This document shows positions 52,101 through 61,667 of a DNA stretch of 64,000 bases, piece by piece. This DNA comes from Gaetbulibacter_A aestuarii (lineage in GTDB: Bacteria; Bacteroidota; Bacteroidia; Flavobacteriales; Flavobacteriaceae). Position numbers and translations under genes: made by a program. Numbering within the stretch: position 1 is the first letter of the stretch; every line of letters begins with the position of its first letter. The stretch lies in assembly GCF_039537665.1 (NCBI RefSeq), contig NZ_BAABAY010000001.1, positions 1,116,001 through 1,180,000 on the forward strand. The letters run 5' to 3'. A model generated the notes under the pieces. That model had not been told where the DNA came from. It did not search any database and saw only the letters and a list, made by a program, of their open reading frames with translations.

Positions 52101-53447
52101 ATGTCTCTAAAACAAACCCTCATAAAAAACGCCAAAATTGTAAACGAAGGAAAAACGATTTCCGGAGATGTTTTAATTGAAGGTGAATTTATAAAAGCTA
52201 TTGATTCATCTATAAGTGCCAAATCTTCTGATGTTTTGGTTATCGATGCCGAGGGCAAGCATTTATTACCCGGTGCTATAGATGATCAGGTTCATTTCAG
52301 AGAACCCGGTCTAACCCATAAAGCCACTATTGCTACGGAATCTAAAGCAGCTATAGCAGGAGGTATAACCTCGTTCATTGAAATGCCCAACACCATCCCG
52401 CAAACCACAACGGTTGAGAATCTGGAGGCTAAATTTGAAATTGCCGCAAACACCTCATATGCCAATTACTCCTTTATGTTTGGAGGCACTAATGATAATT
52501 TAGATGAAATACTTAAAGTAGATCCAAAGACTGTTGCAGGTTTGAAATTATTTTTAGGATCTTCCACAGGAAACATGTTGGTAGATGATCCTAAAGTGCT
52601 TGAGAAAATATTCAAAAGTACTAAAATGGTGATCTCTGTTCATTGTGAAGACGAAGGCACCATTCGCAGCAATCTAAAAGAGTACAAGGCGAAATTCGGA
52701 GATGATATTCCTATAAAGTATCATCCAATTATCAGAAGTGAAGAGGCCTGTTATTTGTCATCTTCAAAAGCCATAGAACTCGCTAAAAAAACAGGTGCGC
52801 GCCTACATGTATTTCACTTGAGTACAGGTAAGGAAACCAATTTATTCACCAATAAAATTCCATTAAAAGACAAAAAGATCACTTCTGAGGTTTGTATCCA
52901 TCATCTTTGGTTTAACTCCGATGATTACGATAAAAAGGGCACGCTGATCAAGTGGAACCCGGCAGTAAAAACGGAAAAAGACCGTTTGCAAATTTGGGAT
53001 GCCCTTCTCGATGATCGTATTGATGTGATTGCTACAGATCATGCGCCGCATACTCTGGAGGAGAAAAAGAACGTTTATACCAAAGCACCTTCCGGCGGAC
53101 CTTTAGTGCAACATGCGCTGCCTGCCTTATTGGAAATGTATCACCGAGGAAAAATTTCTATCGAGAAAATTGTTGAAAAGAATGCGCATAATCCGGCCAT
53201 ACTTTTTGAGGTTGAAAAACGCGGCTATATCAAACCGGGTTATTATGCCGATTTGGTGCTTGTGGATCTAAACAATCCCTGGACAGTAACCAAGGAAAAT
53301 ATATTATATAAATGTGGTTGGTCGCCATTTGAAGGAGCCACCTTTAAATCGCGAATTACACATACCTTTTTGAATGGTGCTTTGGTGTATCAAAATCAAA
53401 AAGTATCCGAAGTGAAACACGCCAAACGCTTAACCTTTAACCGATGA
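52101..53447 (+). CDS. Dihydroorotase
   Basis: A 448-residue amidohydrolase of pyrimidine synthesis, closing carbamoyl-aspartate to dihydroorotate. The metal motif is DDQVHFREPG (about residue 61), with NTIPQTTT, HCEDEG (about 188), VFHLSTGKE and IATDHAPHT (about 312). The frame is continuous with the preceding glycosyltransferase gene (6-bp gap) and its stop overlaps the DUF4296 start by 4 bp. A close relative, allantoinase, is the alternative. Confidence 0.87.
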   Translation: MSLKQTLIKNAKIVNEGKTISGDVLIEGEFIKAIDSSISAKSSDVLVIDAEGKHLLPGAIDDQVHFREPGLTHKATIATESKAAIAGGITSFIEMPNTIPQTTTVENLEAKFEIAANTSYANYSFMFGGTNDNLDEILKVDPKTVAGLKLFLGSSTGNMLVDDPKVLEKIFKSTKMVISVHCEDEGTIRSNLKEYKAKFGDDIPIKYHPIIRSEEACYLSSSKAIELAKKTGARLHVFHLSTGKETNLFTNKIPLKDKKITSEVCIHHLWFNSDDYDKKGTLIKWNPAVKTEKDRLQIWDALLDDRIDVIATDHAPHTLEEKKNVYTKAPSGGPLVQHALPALLEMYHRGKISIEKIVEKNAHNPAILFEVEKRGYIKPGYYADLVLVDLNNPWTVTKENILYKCGWSPFEGATFKSRITHTFLNGALVYQNQKVSEVKHAKRLTFNR

Positions 53448-53977
53448 ATTTAAATCGTTTCGTTTTTTTCGGATGTGTACTCCTTTTTTTCGGTTGCTAT
53501 CAATTTGAGGCACCGGACAAACCTGATAATTTGATTCCTGAGGATAAAATGATCGATATCTTGATCGATGCTAAACTTATTGGGATTTCAAATTCAGCAA
53601 ACAAAAAAGTGATGCGTGATTCCGGGATCAATCCGGATAATTATATTTTCAAAAAATACAATATTGATAGTTTGCAGTTTGCGCAGAGTAATGATTATTA
53701 CGCCTATTATATTGATGATTATGAATCTATTTACACCAAAATAAACGATAGTTTAAACGTGCTTTTGAAGGATCTCAAAGACCGGCAGGAAGAGGAACGA
53801 AAAGCCAATTCGAAACGCAGACGCGATTCAATTAATGCAGTTCGGGCTAAAAAAGATTCAATCAATCGCGCAAAAAAGATAAAAGACTCTTTAGCCAACC
53901 TCAAAAAGAAGGAAGTTGTAAAAGAGCAAGGTCTTATTCCGCCTGTTTCAGATAACAGCGACCAACCTCAGAAATAA
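53444..53977 (+). CDS. DUF4296 lipoprotein
   Basis: A 177-residue lipoprotein with lipobox FFGC (Cys 18), a globular DUF4296 part (about 30-105, LIPEDKMIDILIDAKLIG) and a very charged helical tail (KDRQEEERKANSKRRRDSIN). The start overlaps the dihydroorotase stop (ATGA). The 3' 44 bp overlap the end of the convergent epimerase gene. Function unknown. Confidence 0.8.
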   Translation: MNLNRFVFFGCVLLFFGCYQFEAPDKPDNLIPEDKMIDILIDAKLIGISNSANKKVMRDSGINPDNYIFKKYNIDSLQFAQSNDYYAYYIDDYESIYTKINDSLNVLLKDLKDRQEEERKANSKRRRDSINAVRAKKDSINRAKKIKDSLANLKKKEVVKEQGLIPPVSDNSDQPQK

Positions 53978-54944
53978 ACGTATCTATATCCTGGAAATTA
54001 TAATCTAAAGTGGATCGTATTTTAACGGTATCATAATTTTTAATCGTTGTAAGCGACTGAACCAAATTTTTTGTCAGTATCCGTCTTTTCCCCGTAAGTT
54101 TTCGTTTTAACCAATCCAATCTCCATCCAACTTGTAATAGCCAATAGGGTGCCTCTTTTTTCGGGGGTTCTGCATGAACTGCGTTAGCCAGATGCTTCAA
54201 AAACTTTTCATATTTCCAGTCTTCAGCAATTAAAATAAAACGTTCGTTATGGATGTTTTTGTGCATCAGGATGATCATGATATTTACCACATCATTCACT
54301 GAAATAAGTCCGATGTTGCCCGAGGTATAATATTTTAAACCTTTGTGGGCTTTTTTGAATAAGCTTCCTGTGCCATACCGCCAAATTCCCGGACCTAAAA
54401 TAACGCCCGGATTTACAATAACCGCATTTAAACCTTCTTGTGTGGCACGCCAAACCTCCATCTCGGCACCGTATTTTGTAATGGCATAAACATTATTATT
54501 AGCCTCAGGGTTCCAGGGGGTTTCTTCGTTTATATGAGTTTTCGTGGCTTCTGTTCCAACGGCCGCAATAGAACTTACGTAACAGAATTTTTTTACTCCG
54601 ACAGCTAAACTAATATTTACCATATTGGCCGTGCCCTCAATATTAATTTTTCGAAGTTGATAGTATTTATCAGGCTCAAAAGACACGAAAGCAGCACAAT
54701 GATATACGTAATCAACGCCTTCCATAGCATCAGTAAGTGCTGGAATATCAGTAATATCAGCCTTTACCCAATCAATGATGTCGTATAGCGCCTGGTAATC
54801 TTTTTGATAGGTTTCAAAAATGGCTTTTACGTTCTTTAATTTGGCTTTGTTCCTGTAAGTAGCCCTGATGGTTTCATTTTGCTTTGCAAGTTTATAAAGT
54901 AAATGACCACCAACTAATCCGGTTCCTCCTGTTACTAAAATCAT
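53934..54944 (-). CDS. NAD-dependent epimerase/dehydratase family protein
   Basis: A 336-residue extended SDR with the nucleotide motif VTGGTGLVGGHLLYKLA (residues 4-20) and the catalytic YAITKYGAE (Tyr and Lys, about 150). The downstream Arg/Gly region VIVNPGVILGPGIWRYGTG is typical of epimerases and dihydroflavonol reductase-like enzymes. The upstream ATG is possible but MILVTGGTG is the natural start. Substrate unknown. Confidence 0.85.
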   Translation of the reverse strand: MILVTGGTGLVGGHLLYKLAKQNETIRATYRNKAKLKNVKAIFETYQKDYQALYDIIDWVKADITDIPALTDAMEGVDYVYHCAAFVSFEPDKYYQLRKINIEGTANMVNISLAVGVKKFCYVSSIAAVGTEATKTHINEETPWNPEANNNVYAITKYGAEMEVWRATQEGLNAVIVNPGVILGPGIWRYGTGSLFKKAHKGLKYYTSGNIGLISVNDVVNIMIILMHKNIHNERFILIAEDWKYEKFLKHLANAVHAEPPKKEAPYWLLQVGWRLDWLKRKLTGKRRILTKNLVQSLTTIKNYDTVKIRSTLDYNFQDIDTFISEVGRCYLKQAE

Positions 54945-55080
54945 GGCCCTAAAATACAAATTTATTAAACCCTTGATTTGTTTTTATTGATATTGTTGAG
55001 GCCTACAAAACTTTAAGAGGATAATGAGCAGATTTATACATTGATTTTTATCTTTGCCTAAGTTTTTAAATCAAGCACTC

Positions 55081-56376
55081 ATGATAAAGAATTTTGTAGA
55101 AGAATTGACCTGGAGAGGGATGATCCACACGGTAATGCCGGGAGCCGAAGAGCATTTAATGGAAGCGATGCGTAGTGCCTATGTAGGATTCGATCCAACG
55201 GCTGATTCTTTACATATTGGTAATTTGGTACCCATCATGTTGCTGGCCCATTACCAGCGTTGCGGGCATAAACCCATTGCATTGGTTGGTGGTGCTACGG
55301 GTATGATCGGTGATCCTTCAGGGAAATCTAACGAACGTAATTTGTTGGATGAAGCAACTTTGCGCCATAATCAGGAAGCTATTAAAATGCAATTAGCTCA
55401 TTTTTTAGATTTTGAAAGTGATGCTGAAAATGCGGCTCTTTTGGTGAATAATTACGATTGGATGAAGAATTTCACCTTCTTGGAATTTATACGTGATGTT
55501 GGAAAACATATTACCGTAAATTACATGATGGCCAAAGATTCGGTTAAGAATCGAATTTCTTCTGATGCTTCTGAAGGGATGAGCTTTACGGAATTTACCT
55601 ATCAACTGGTTCAGGGCTATGATTTTCTTCATTTGTACAAGGAAAAAGACTGTACACTTCAAATGGGAGGAAGTGACCAGTGGGGGAATATTACAACAGG
55701 TACGGAGTTGATCCGTCGTATTGATAGTGGAAAAGGCTATGCCATTACCTGTCCGCTAATCACCAAGTCCGATGGTTCTAAATTTGGTAAATCTGAAGGC
55801 GGAAATGTGTGGTTGGATCCCAACAGAACATCACCCTATAAATTTTACCAGTACTGGTTGAATTCCAGTGATGAGGATGCCGAAAAGTATATCAAGATAT
55901 TTACTTTTTTAGATAAAGAAACTATTGAAGCCTTAGTTAAAGAACATCAGGAAGCACCGCATATGCGTATTTTGCAGAAACGTTTGGCAGAGGAAATTAC
56001 AACGATGGTACACTCCAGGGACGATCTGGATAATGCCATAAAAGCCAGTAATATTCTTTTTGGAAAATCTACGAGTTCTGATTTGAAGGAACTTAATGAG
56101 CAAACTTTTTTAGATGTTTTTGATGGTGTGCCAAGTGCAGAAATTGAAAAAAGTTCCATTGAAAATGGTCTGGATATTGTAGCCGCTTTAGCAGAACAAG
56201 GAGGTTTTCTTAATTCTAATGGTGAAGCCAGAAGAGCTTTAAAAGAGAATTCAATATCAGTAAATAAAGAAAAGGTTTCCGGAGATTATGTTATTACTTC
56301 AAACGATCTCATTAATGATAAATTTGTGTTACTTCAGCGAGGTAAAAAGAATTACTTCGTGATACAGGTGATCTAA
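55081..56376 (+). CDS. tyrS: Tyrosine-tRNA ligase
   Basis: A 431-residue class I synthetase: YVGFDPTADSLHIGNLVPIM (HIGN, near 40), DQWGNITTGTELIRR (near 200), KFGKSEGGNVWLD (KFGKS, near 240) and a C-terminal S4 RNA-binding domain (about 360-430). A TTG earlier in frame exists; MIKNFVEELTWRGMIHT is the natural start. TATCTTTG lies at 55049-55056. A strong terminator follows. Confidence 0.95.
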   Translation: MIKNFVEELTWRGMIHTVMPGAEEHLMEAMRSAYVGFDPTADSLHIGNLVPIMLLAHYQRCGHKPIALVGGATGMIGDPSGKSNERNLLDEATLRHNQEAIKMQLAHFLDFESDAENAALLVNNYDWMKNFTFLEFIRDVGKHITVNYMMAKDSVKNRISSDASEGMSFTEFTYQLVQGYDFLHLYKEKDCTLQMGGSDQWGNITTGTELIRRIDSGKGYAITCPLITKSDGSKFGKSEGGNVWLDPNRTSPYKFYQYWLNSSDEDAEKYIKIFTFLDKETIEALVKEHQEAPHMRILQKRLAEEITTMVHSRDDLDNAIKASNILFGKSTSSDLKELNEQTFLDVFDGVPSAEIEKSSIENGLDIVAALAEQGGFLNSNGEARRALKENSISVNKEKVSGDYVITSNDLINDKFVLLQRGKKNYFVIQVI

Positions 56377-56384
56377 TAAAAAAC

Positions 56385-56418
56385 AAAAAAGCCCGGACGA
56401 GCGTCCGGGCTTTTTTTT
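56385..56418 (+). terminator. Terminator after tyrS
   Basis: AAAAAAGCCCGGAC, loop GAGC, GTCCGGGCTTTTTTTT: the strongest intrinsic terminator in the window. The 150 bp after it up to the LuxE-like gene are A/T-rich with no recognisable gene. Confidence 0.92.
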
Positions 56419-56569
56419 AACAAACCAACCAACTAAAAAAATTTTTCTTTTTCTAGTTGTTTCATTGGTCGTAGAAGCTATGAATAGCTTTCAATAAATT
56501 CAGTAATTTTTTAATTTTTTTTTAGTGGCTTGTAAATCGGTTTTCTTTGTTGGGAAAATGGTCTGATTT

Positions 56570-57550
56570 TCACAAGACCATGAGGTTACAACCGCGGATA
56601 TCCGAGTTGTCAAAACGCCCAATAACTTCAAAAGATCCATCAGGATTTACTTTTCCCAGATCTTGTGTGGCGATGAATGAGCAGGAATTTACATTTGCCA
56701 GATCAATAATATTGATACCACCGGTTTTACCGGGTTCCTGTAACACTAGGGCATCTTCAGTATCACGCGTGTATAAACGCATCCATTCGGGTGTATTAAA
56801 AACACCATTTCCTTTGGAATAGGCCTGACTTAATAGTTCCGTCATTCCATATTCACTATGAATTGCAGTCACACCAAAACCTGATTTGAGTTTCTGATGA
56901 AGTTCTTCTCTAATAAGTTCCTTTCTCCGACCTTTCATACCACCGGTTTCCATAATTATGGTATTTTTTAGGTGAAAAGTATAGTTTTCTACCAGATCCA
57001 ATAAAGCAAAAGACACACCAATAAGTAAAACTTTTTTGCCGGTGTTATCTAATTCTTGAAGCCTGTTTTTTAATTTTTCGAGATCATTAAGATAAAAGCC
57101 ACTCTCGGGGTGTTTAGATTGGGTGATCAAGCTATTGACCATATAGATGAGCGATGAACCTTCGCGCTCCAAATAAGATGGTAATAAGGCCAGAATTACG
57201 TAGTCGGAAACCGACCCATAAAATTTTTGGAATCCCAGGTTAAAACTATTCTCATAAACACTAATATCCGAAATGAGGTGTTTACTCGGGGTGGTTCCTG
57301 TGGTACCCGAACTGGTAAAGGTATGGCTCGCCGATAGCTTTGAACTTAGAACGTCATGCGACTTAAAAAACTGAATGGGCAAAAATGGAATATCCTCCAG
57401 GCGTTTTACCTCATCAGGATGCCTGTACAGTAAATCACAAAAGGAACGGTAAACCCGGTTATTTTTAAATTGATGTTTAAATACCTCGAAAACTTTGGTC
57501 TCAAAGTCACGGTTGTTTTCAATGTTAAAAATAGCCGATGTATCAATCAT
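56570..57550 (-). CDS. LuxE-like acyl-protein synthetase/acyltransferase family protein
   Basis: A 326-residue adenylating protein with the P-loop-like FTSSGTTGTTPSKHL (about 88) and the adenylation-core stretch ETGGMKGRRKELIREEL (about 210), like LuxE/PaaK enzymes that activate fatty or aromatic acids. Its location between tyrS and T9SS-sorted proteins does not identify a substrate. Confidence 0.78.
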   Translation of the reverse strand: MIDTSAIFNIENNRDFETKVFEVFKHQFKNNRVYRSFCDLLYRHPDEVKRLEDIPFLPIQFFKSHDVLSSKLSASHTFTSSGTTGTTPSKHLISDISVYENSFNLGFQKFYGSVSDYVILALLPSYLEREGSSLIYMVNSLITQSKHPESGFYLNDLEKLKNRLQELDNTGKKVLLIGVSFALLDLVENYTFHLKNTIIMETGGMKGRRKELIREELHQKLKSGFGVTAIHSEYGMTELLSQAYSKGNGVFNTPEWMRLYTRDTEDALVLQEPGKTGGINIIDLANVNSCSFIATQDLGKVNPDGSFEVIGRFDNSDIRGCNLMVL

Positions 57551-57623
57551 GAATACTCAAAATACTTTTGGATTTCATTACAAAAGTAGGTAAAAGTAAT
57601 CATAGGTACCAGTTGATAAGGTC

Positions 57624-58520
57624 CTATTTCACCACCAATTTTTTAATAGATTCCCGATCGTTTTGTTTTAATTTTAAAATATATACTCCAGCATTCAGAT
57701 TTGAAATATCCAACCGATCATTCTTTACTTTTTGCTCTAAAACAGACTTGCCGATGAGGTCATAAACCGAAACCTGAATATCAGAATGGTTTTGCGCTGT
57801 AATAACGATTGATGATTCTGAGGTTGGATTTGGAAATAGTTTTAAACCTGTTATAGCAGAACTTTCTAAAGCCAGAGTTGATTCATAAGCATTGGCGCTC
57901 CCAAAACTCGTTTGATTTGCCGTTCCCGTAAAATTAGTAGCGGGAACAGCCTCGGCATTAACGTTAAAAACCTCGCTATCACCAGGAGAAATTACAGCAA
58001 ATAACGCATCCGAGTTTGCATCGCGAAATACTAAAAAGGGTTCGGCTCCTATATATTTGAAGTCGGTCCCGCCGAGATCATTTCCATATATGGAACTTTC
58101 ATCACTGGCTGCGTCGGGTATGCCTATGGCATCGTAAACTAAGTTGAATGATGAGGTATCATCTACTATGCCGTCATCATCGATGTCGATATCGGTTACA
58201 TTAACAGTTCCGGTAAAGGTATCTGTTAAAAATAAAGTAAACGATGGGTTTTCTAAATCAGGAATACTTATCACCAATAGGCCATTAGCATCGAAGGTTC
58301 CTGAAACTTCCGAGGCATCCTGAATGATTCCGTTAGCACCATCACATTCTGCACTTAAAAGAAATCCTGAAAACGAGGTGTTTGGTGTTCCTTTTAGCTC
58401 GATAGATACTGTGCTGGGATCTGCGCCATCAGGGTTGGGTTCAAATTCGTTGATTAATACTTGAGAATAACTGAGAAAAGAAATTAGTACGAAACTAATT
58501 GTAACGTTGAGGGTTTTCAT
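57624..58520 (-). CDS. Secreted protein with T9SS type A sorting domain
   Basis: A 298-residue protein with a signal peptide ending near YSQ, a beta-rich lamin-tail-like part (about 20-200, INEFEPNPDGADPSTVSIEL near the start) and a C-terminal T9SS sorting domain (about 225-298: LKLFPNPTSESSIVI, VSVYDLIGKSVLEQKV, LNAGVYILKLKQ, SIKKLVVK). It is expected on the cell surface or outside. Function of the cargo unknown. Confidence 0.85.
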   Translation of the reverse strand: MKTLNVTISFVLISFLSYSQVLINEFEPNPDGADPSTVSIELKGTPNTSFSGFLLSAECDGANGIIQDASEVSGTFDANGLLVISIPDLENPSFTLFLTDTFTGTVNVTDIDIDDDGIVDDTSSFNLVYDAIGIPDAASDESSIYGNDLGGTDFKYIGAEPFLVFRDANSDALFAVISPGDSEVFNVNAEAVPATNFTGTANQTSFGSANAYESTLALESSAITGLKLFPNPTSESSIVITAQNHSDIQVSVYDLIGKSVLEQKVKNDRLDISNLNAGVYILKLKQNDRESIKKLVVK

Positions 58521-58598
58521 AAGATAGGTAAATTAATTTGAGGTACTCAAAAGTAATTAAAAACTATAACTTATGCGAGAAAATAAATAAAAATATAA

Positions 58599-58940
58599 CT
58601 ATTTAATGACCAGCTTTCTAACCTCTGAGATGTTATTCTCTGAAATTTTTAAGACATAAACGCCTTTACTTAAGTTGGTAACATCCAGTGTTTTACTGGA
58701 AATACGATGGGAGGCAATTTGTTTACCAAGAACATTAAAAATAGCAACTGTAAGAATGCCGTTATATTTGGAAGTAATGTGTACGGTATTTTGACCATAA
58801 CTTACCGGATTGGGGTAAATGGTCAATCCTTCGATTTTTTCCTGAGGTAATCCACTACCGGGATTCGTTTGACTGAACCCGTTTAGGCTTGTCAGAAAAA
58901 ATAAGGAAAATAAGAAAATATAAAAGTAGTTTTTCTTCAT
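58599..58940 (-). CDS. Very short T9SS type A sorting-domain protein with almost no cargo
   Basis: A 113-residue protein with a signal peptide ending near FSQ. About 12 residues later comes a complete sorting domain (IYPNPVSYGQNTVHI, VAIFNVLGKQIASH, LSKGVYVLKISENN, VRKLVIK), so the mature protein is essentially only the sorting tail. Next to another T9SS-sorted gene on the same strand (79-bp gap). The reading frame and stop are clear. Confidence 0.8.
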   Translation of the reverse strand: MKKNYFYIFLFSLFFLTSLNGFSQTNPGSGLPQEKIEGLTIYPNPVSYGQNTVHITSKYNGILTVAIFNVLGKQIASHRISSKTLDVTNLSKGVYVLKISENNISEVRKLVIK

Positions 58941-59139
58941 ACAGTCATTTGGTATGTAAATTTAGTAAAGAAATACAAAAGTCGTACCAAAAAAATGTTA
59001 AAGATTAACGTTTTACATCGAAAGTTTAAATTTCCGTAAGGTGTTTGTTATCTTAACGTTATTTATAATAGCCATAGTGTTAAATTATGATTTAAGTTTT
59101 ATCTTTACCTTTGAAATCTAAACTAAGGTCATACTTTTT

Positions 59140-59820
59140 ATGAAAAAAAAAGATATTAAAATCCTGTTGGTTGATGATGAACCGGATATTCTGGAAATCG
59201 TTGGATATAATTTATCAAATGAAGGATATCAGGTAATTACGGCAGAAAATGGTCAGGAAGGTGTAAAAAAAGCTAAAAAAGAATTACCTCAGCTTATCAT
59301 TCTTGATGTGATGATGCCCGAAATGGATGGAATTGAGGCCTGTGAAATCATCCGAAAAGATCCCGAATTACAAAATACGATCATCGCATTCCTAACCGCG
59401 CGAGGTGAAGATTATTCTCAGGTTGCAGGTTTTGATGCAGGAGCAGATGATTATATCACAAAGCCTATAAAACCTAAGGTTTTAGTTAGTAAGGTAAAAG
59501 CCCTTCTCCGTCGTTTTAAAGAAGAAGAGGTTAAAAACACCATGAAAGTAGGGCAACTTGAAATTAATCGGGATGAGTATAAAATAACCTCTAAAGGAAA
59601 AGAGATTCTACTGCCCAGAAAAGAATTTGAATTATTATCCCTGCTGGCCTCTAAACCAGGAAAAGTATTTAAGAGAGATGAAATTCTGGATACTGTTTGG
59701 GGTAATGAGGTGGTTGTTGGAGGACGTACTATCGACGTCCATATCCGTAAACTGCGTGAAAAATTGGGAGACAAAAGCTTTAAAACCGTAAAAGGTGTAG
59801 GCTACAAGTTCGTTGATTAA
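59140..59820 (+). CDS. OmpR/PhoB-family response regulator
   Basis: A 226-residue regulator. The receiver domain (about 1-120) has acidic pair DDE, phospho-Asp in LIILDVMMPEMDG (near 54) and the Lys in ITKPIKPKVL (near 108). A winged-helix DNA-binding domain (about 130-226) contains LLPRKEFELLSLLASKPGKV and GGRTIDVHIRKLREKLGD. The stop overlaps the kinase start by 1 bp. A PhoB-type phosphate role is possible but there are no phosphate genes nearby. Confidence 0.93.
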   Translation: MKKKDIKILLVDDEPDILEIVGYNLSNEGYQVITAENGQEGVKKAKKELPQLIILDVMMPEMDGIEACEIIRKDPELQNTIIAFLTARGEDYSQVAGFDAGADDYITKPIKPKVLVSKVKALLRRFKEEEVKNTMKVGQLEINRDEYKITSKGKEILLPRKEFELLSLLASKPGKVFKRDEILDTVWGNEVVVGGRTIDVHIRKLREKLGDKSFKTVKGVGYKFVD

Positions 59821-60917
59821 TGGAGTCTAAATTTAAAAAGTCATATCGCTTTGCGTTTAGGACCTCACTGCTTATCACACTATTTGTAACGCTTTTAGTG
59901 GGCGTTTTTTTATATAGTTTGATGACGCCGCCGTGGTGGGTAATCCCTTCATTTTTTATTAGTACCTACTTTTTCTCATTTTTTGTAGTGCAATTTCGTG
60001 TTCAACGTTTCATTTATCGTCGTGTTAAGAAAATATATGATGACCTAACGCTTCTTGAGTCAGCAAGTATCAGCAAAGGTGCCATTACCACAGATATGCG
60101 TACGCTTACCCAGGAAATTGACAAGTTTGCGCGTGATAAAAAAATTGAAATCGAGACTTTAAAAGTGCGTGAAAAATACCGAAAAGAATTTTTGGGTAAC
60201 GTATCTCATGAATTGAAAACGCCATTGTTTACGGTTCAGGGTTATATCGAAACGCTTTTGGATGGTGCCGATAAGGATAAGAAACTTCGGAGGAAATATC
60301 TGGAGCGTGCCAGTAAGGGGATCGAACGACTTGGTTATATCATCAAAGATCTGGATATGATCACCAAACTCGAAGTGGGTGATCTGAGCCTGAAAACAGA
60401 GGTGTTTGATATTGTGGAGTTGGTAAAGAACGTTTTTGAAATGCTCGAAATGAAAGCTAGCAAAAAGAAGATCACCCTAACTTTTGATATGGATTACGAT
60501 CAACCGGTTTATGTTCGAGCAGACCGGGAACGCATTCAACAAGTGCTCGTAAATCTGGTGGTGAATTCCTTAAAATATGGTCGTGTAAAAGGGACTACCG
60601 AAGTAAGTATTGAAAATCTGATAAAAAATAAAGTGATTATTCGTGTTACCGATAATGGTGAAGGTATTTCCGCAGAGCACTTACCACGTTTATTTGAACG
60701 GTTTTATCGCGTAGATAAAAGTGGGTCGAGGAAAGAAGGTGGATCCGGTTTAGGACTTTCTATAGTAAAACATATCATCGAGGCTCACGACGAAAAAATC
60801 TACGTTGAAAGTGAATTTGATGTTGGTAGCGAATTCTCTTTTACTCTGGAAAAAGCCAGAGCTCCAAAAAAGAAGAGTGAAAATCCTGTAGTTGAAAAAA
60901 CAGAAAGCGCTTCCTGA
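59820..60917 (+). CDS. Membrane sensor histidine kinase, PhoR type
   Basis: A 365-residue kinase: two membrane helices (about 12-32 and 38-58) with almost no periplasmic loop, the H box FLGNVSHELKTPLFTVQGY (near 130), N box NLVVNSLKYGR, and G boxes TDNGEGISAEHL and GGSGLGLSIVKHI. Translationally coupled to its response regulator. The short loop suggests that it senses through the membrane or a partner. Confidence 0.92.
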   Translation: MESKFKKSYRFAFRTSLLITLFVTLLVGVFLYSLMTPPWWVIPSFFISTYFFSFFVVQFRVQRFIYRRVKKIYDDLTLLESASISKGAITTDMRTLTQEIDKFARDKKIEIETLKVREKYRKEFLGNVSHELKTPLFTVQGYIETLLDGADKDKKLRRKYLERASKGIERLGYIIKDLDMITKLEVGDLSLKTEVFDIVELVKNVFEMLEMKASKKKITLTFDMDYDQPVYVRADRERIQQVLVNLVVNSLKYGRVKGTTEVSIENLIKNKVIIRVTDNGEGISAEHLPRLFERFYRVDKSGSRKEGGSGLGLSIVKHIIEAHDEKIYVESEFDVGSEFSFTLEKARAPKKKSENPVVEKTESAS

Positions 60918-60935
60918 AATTTTAATTTATCCGGG

Positions 60936-60967
60936 TTGCAGGACTCTTATGGAAATCCTTAATTTTG
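60936..60967 (+). promoter_or_regulatory. Bacteroidota-type promoter for trmB
   Basis: TTG at 60936-60938 and TAATTTTG at 60960-60967 with a 21-bp spacer fit the Bacteroidota consensus. The trmB GTG start lies 24 nt after the -7 element. Confidence 0.65.
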
Positions 60968-60991
60968 CCCAAACTAATATGAAAACATTCT

Positions 60992-61666
60992 GTGGGAAGT
61001 AAAAATAAACTCAGACGCTTTAAGGAAAACGAAACGTTTTCAAATGTTATTCAACCTACTCGTGATGACCTGGTAAAAGGCAATTTTGACCTCAAGGGTC
61101 ATTGGCATGACAAGGTGTTTAAAAATGAAAACCCGATTGTGTTGGAATTAGGTTGTGGAAAGGGCGAATACGCCGTAGCACTGGCAAAAAAGTATCCCAA
61201 TAAAAATTACATAGGTATCGATATTAAAGGTGCTCGCTTCTGGCGTGGTGCAAAAACTGCGCTGAAGGAAGATATTCCCAATGTGATGTTTTTACGAACT
61301 CAAATTGAGTTGATCGATCACGCTTTTGCAAATAATGAGGTCGACGAGATTTGGATCACCTTTCCTGATCCACAGATAAAATACAAACGTACCAAACACC
61401 GCATGACAAATGCCACCTTTTTAGAGCGTTATAAAAAAATACTAAAACCTGATGGCGTAGTACATTTAAAGACGGATAGTGAGTTCATGCACGGATATAC
61501 TTTAGGTTTGTTGCATGGCGCAGGGCATGAGGTATTGTATGCCAACAATAATGTTTACAAACAGGATGGCAGCCCTGAAGATGTTACAGCAATTCAAACC
61601 TTTTATGAGTCCCAATATTTAGAGCAAAATAAACCAATTACCTATATTAGATTCAAAATAAAATAA
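60992..61666 (+). CDS. trmB: tRNA (guanine-N7)-methyltransferase TrmB
   Basis: A 224-residue SAM-dependent enzyme that makes m7G46 in tRNA. Motif I LELGCGKGEYAVALAKKYP (near 50), ITFPDPQIKYKRTKHRM (near 125) and LKTDSEF are family hallmarks. The start is GTG (an ATG 13 nt upstream is out of frame). First of three consecutive GTG-started genes. Confidence 0.93.
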   Translation: MGSKNKLRRFKENETFSNVIQPTRDDLVKGNFDLKGHWHDKVFKNENPIVLELGCGKGEYAVALAKKYPNKNYIGIDIKGARFWRGAKTALKEDIPNVMFLRTQIELIDHAFANNEVDEIWITFPDPQIKYKRTKHRMTNATFLERYKKILKPDGVVHLKTDSEFMHGYTLGLLHGAGHEVLYANNNVYKQDGSPEDVTAIQTFYESQYLEQNKPITYIRFKIK

Positions 61667-61667
61667 C

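Noticed and set aside
56419..56569. Small gene or RNA between tyrS and the LuxE-like gene
   Set aside because: A/T-rich stretch without a plausible start, stable hairpin or promoter.
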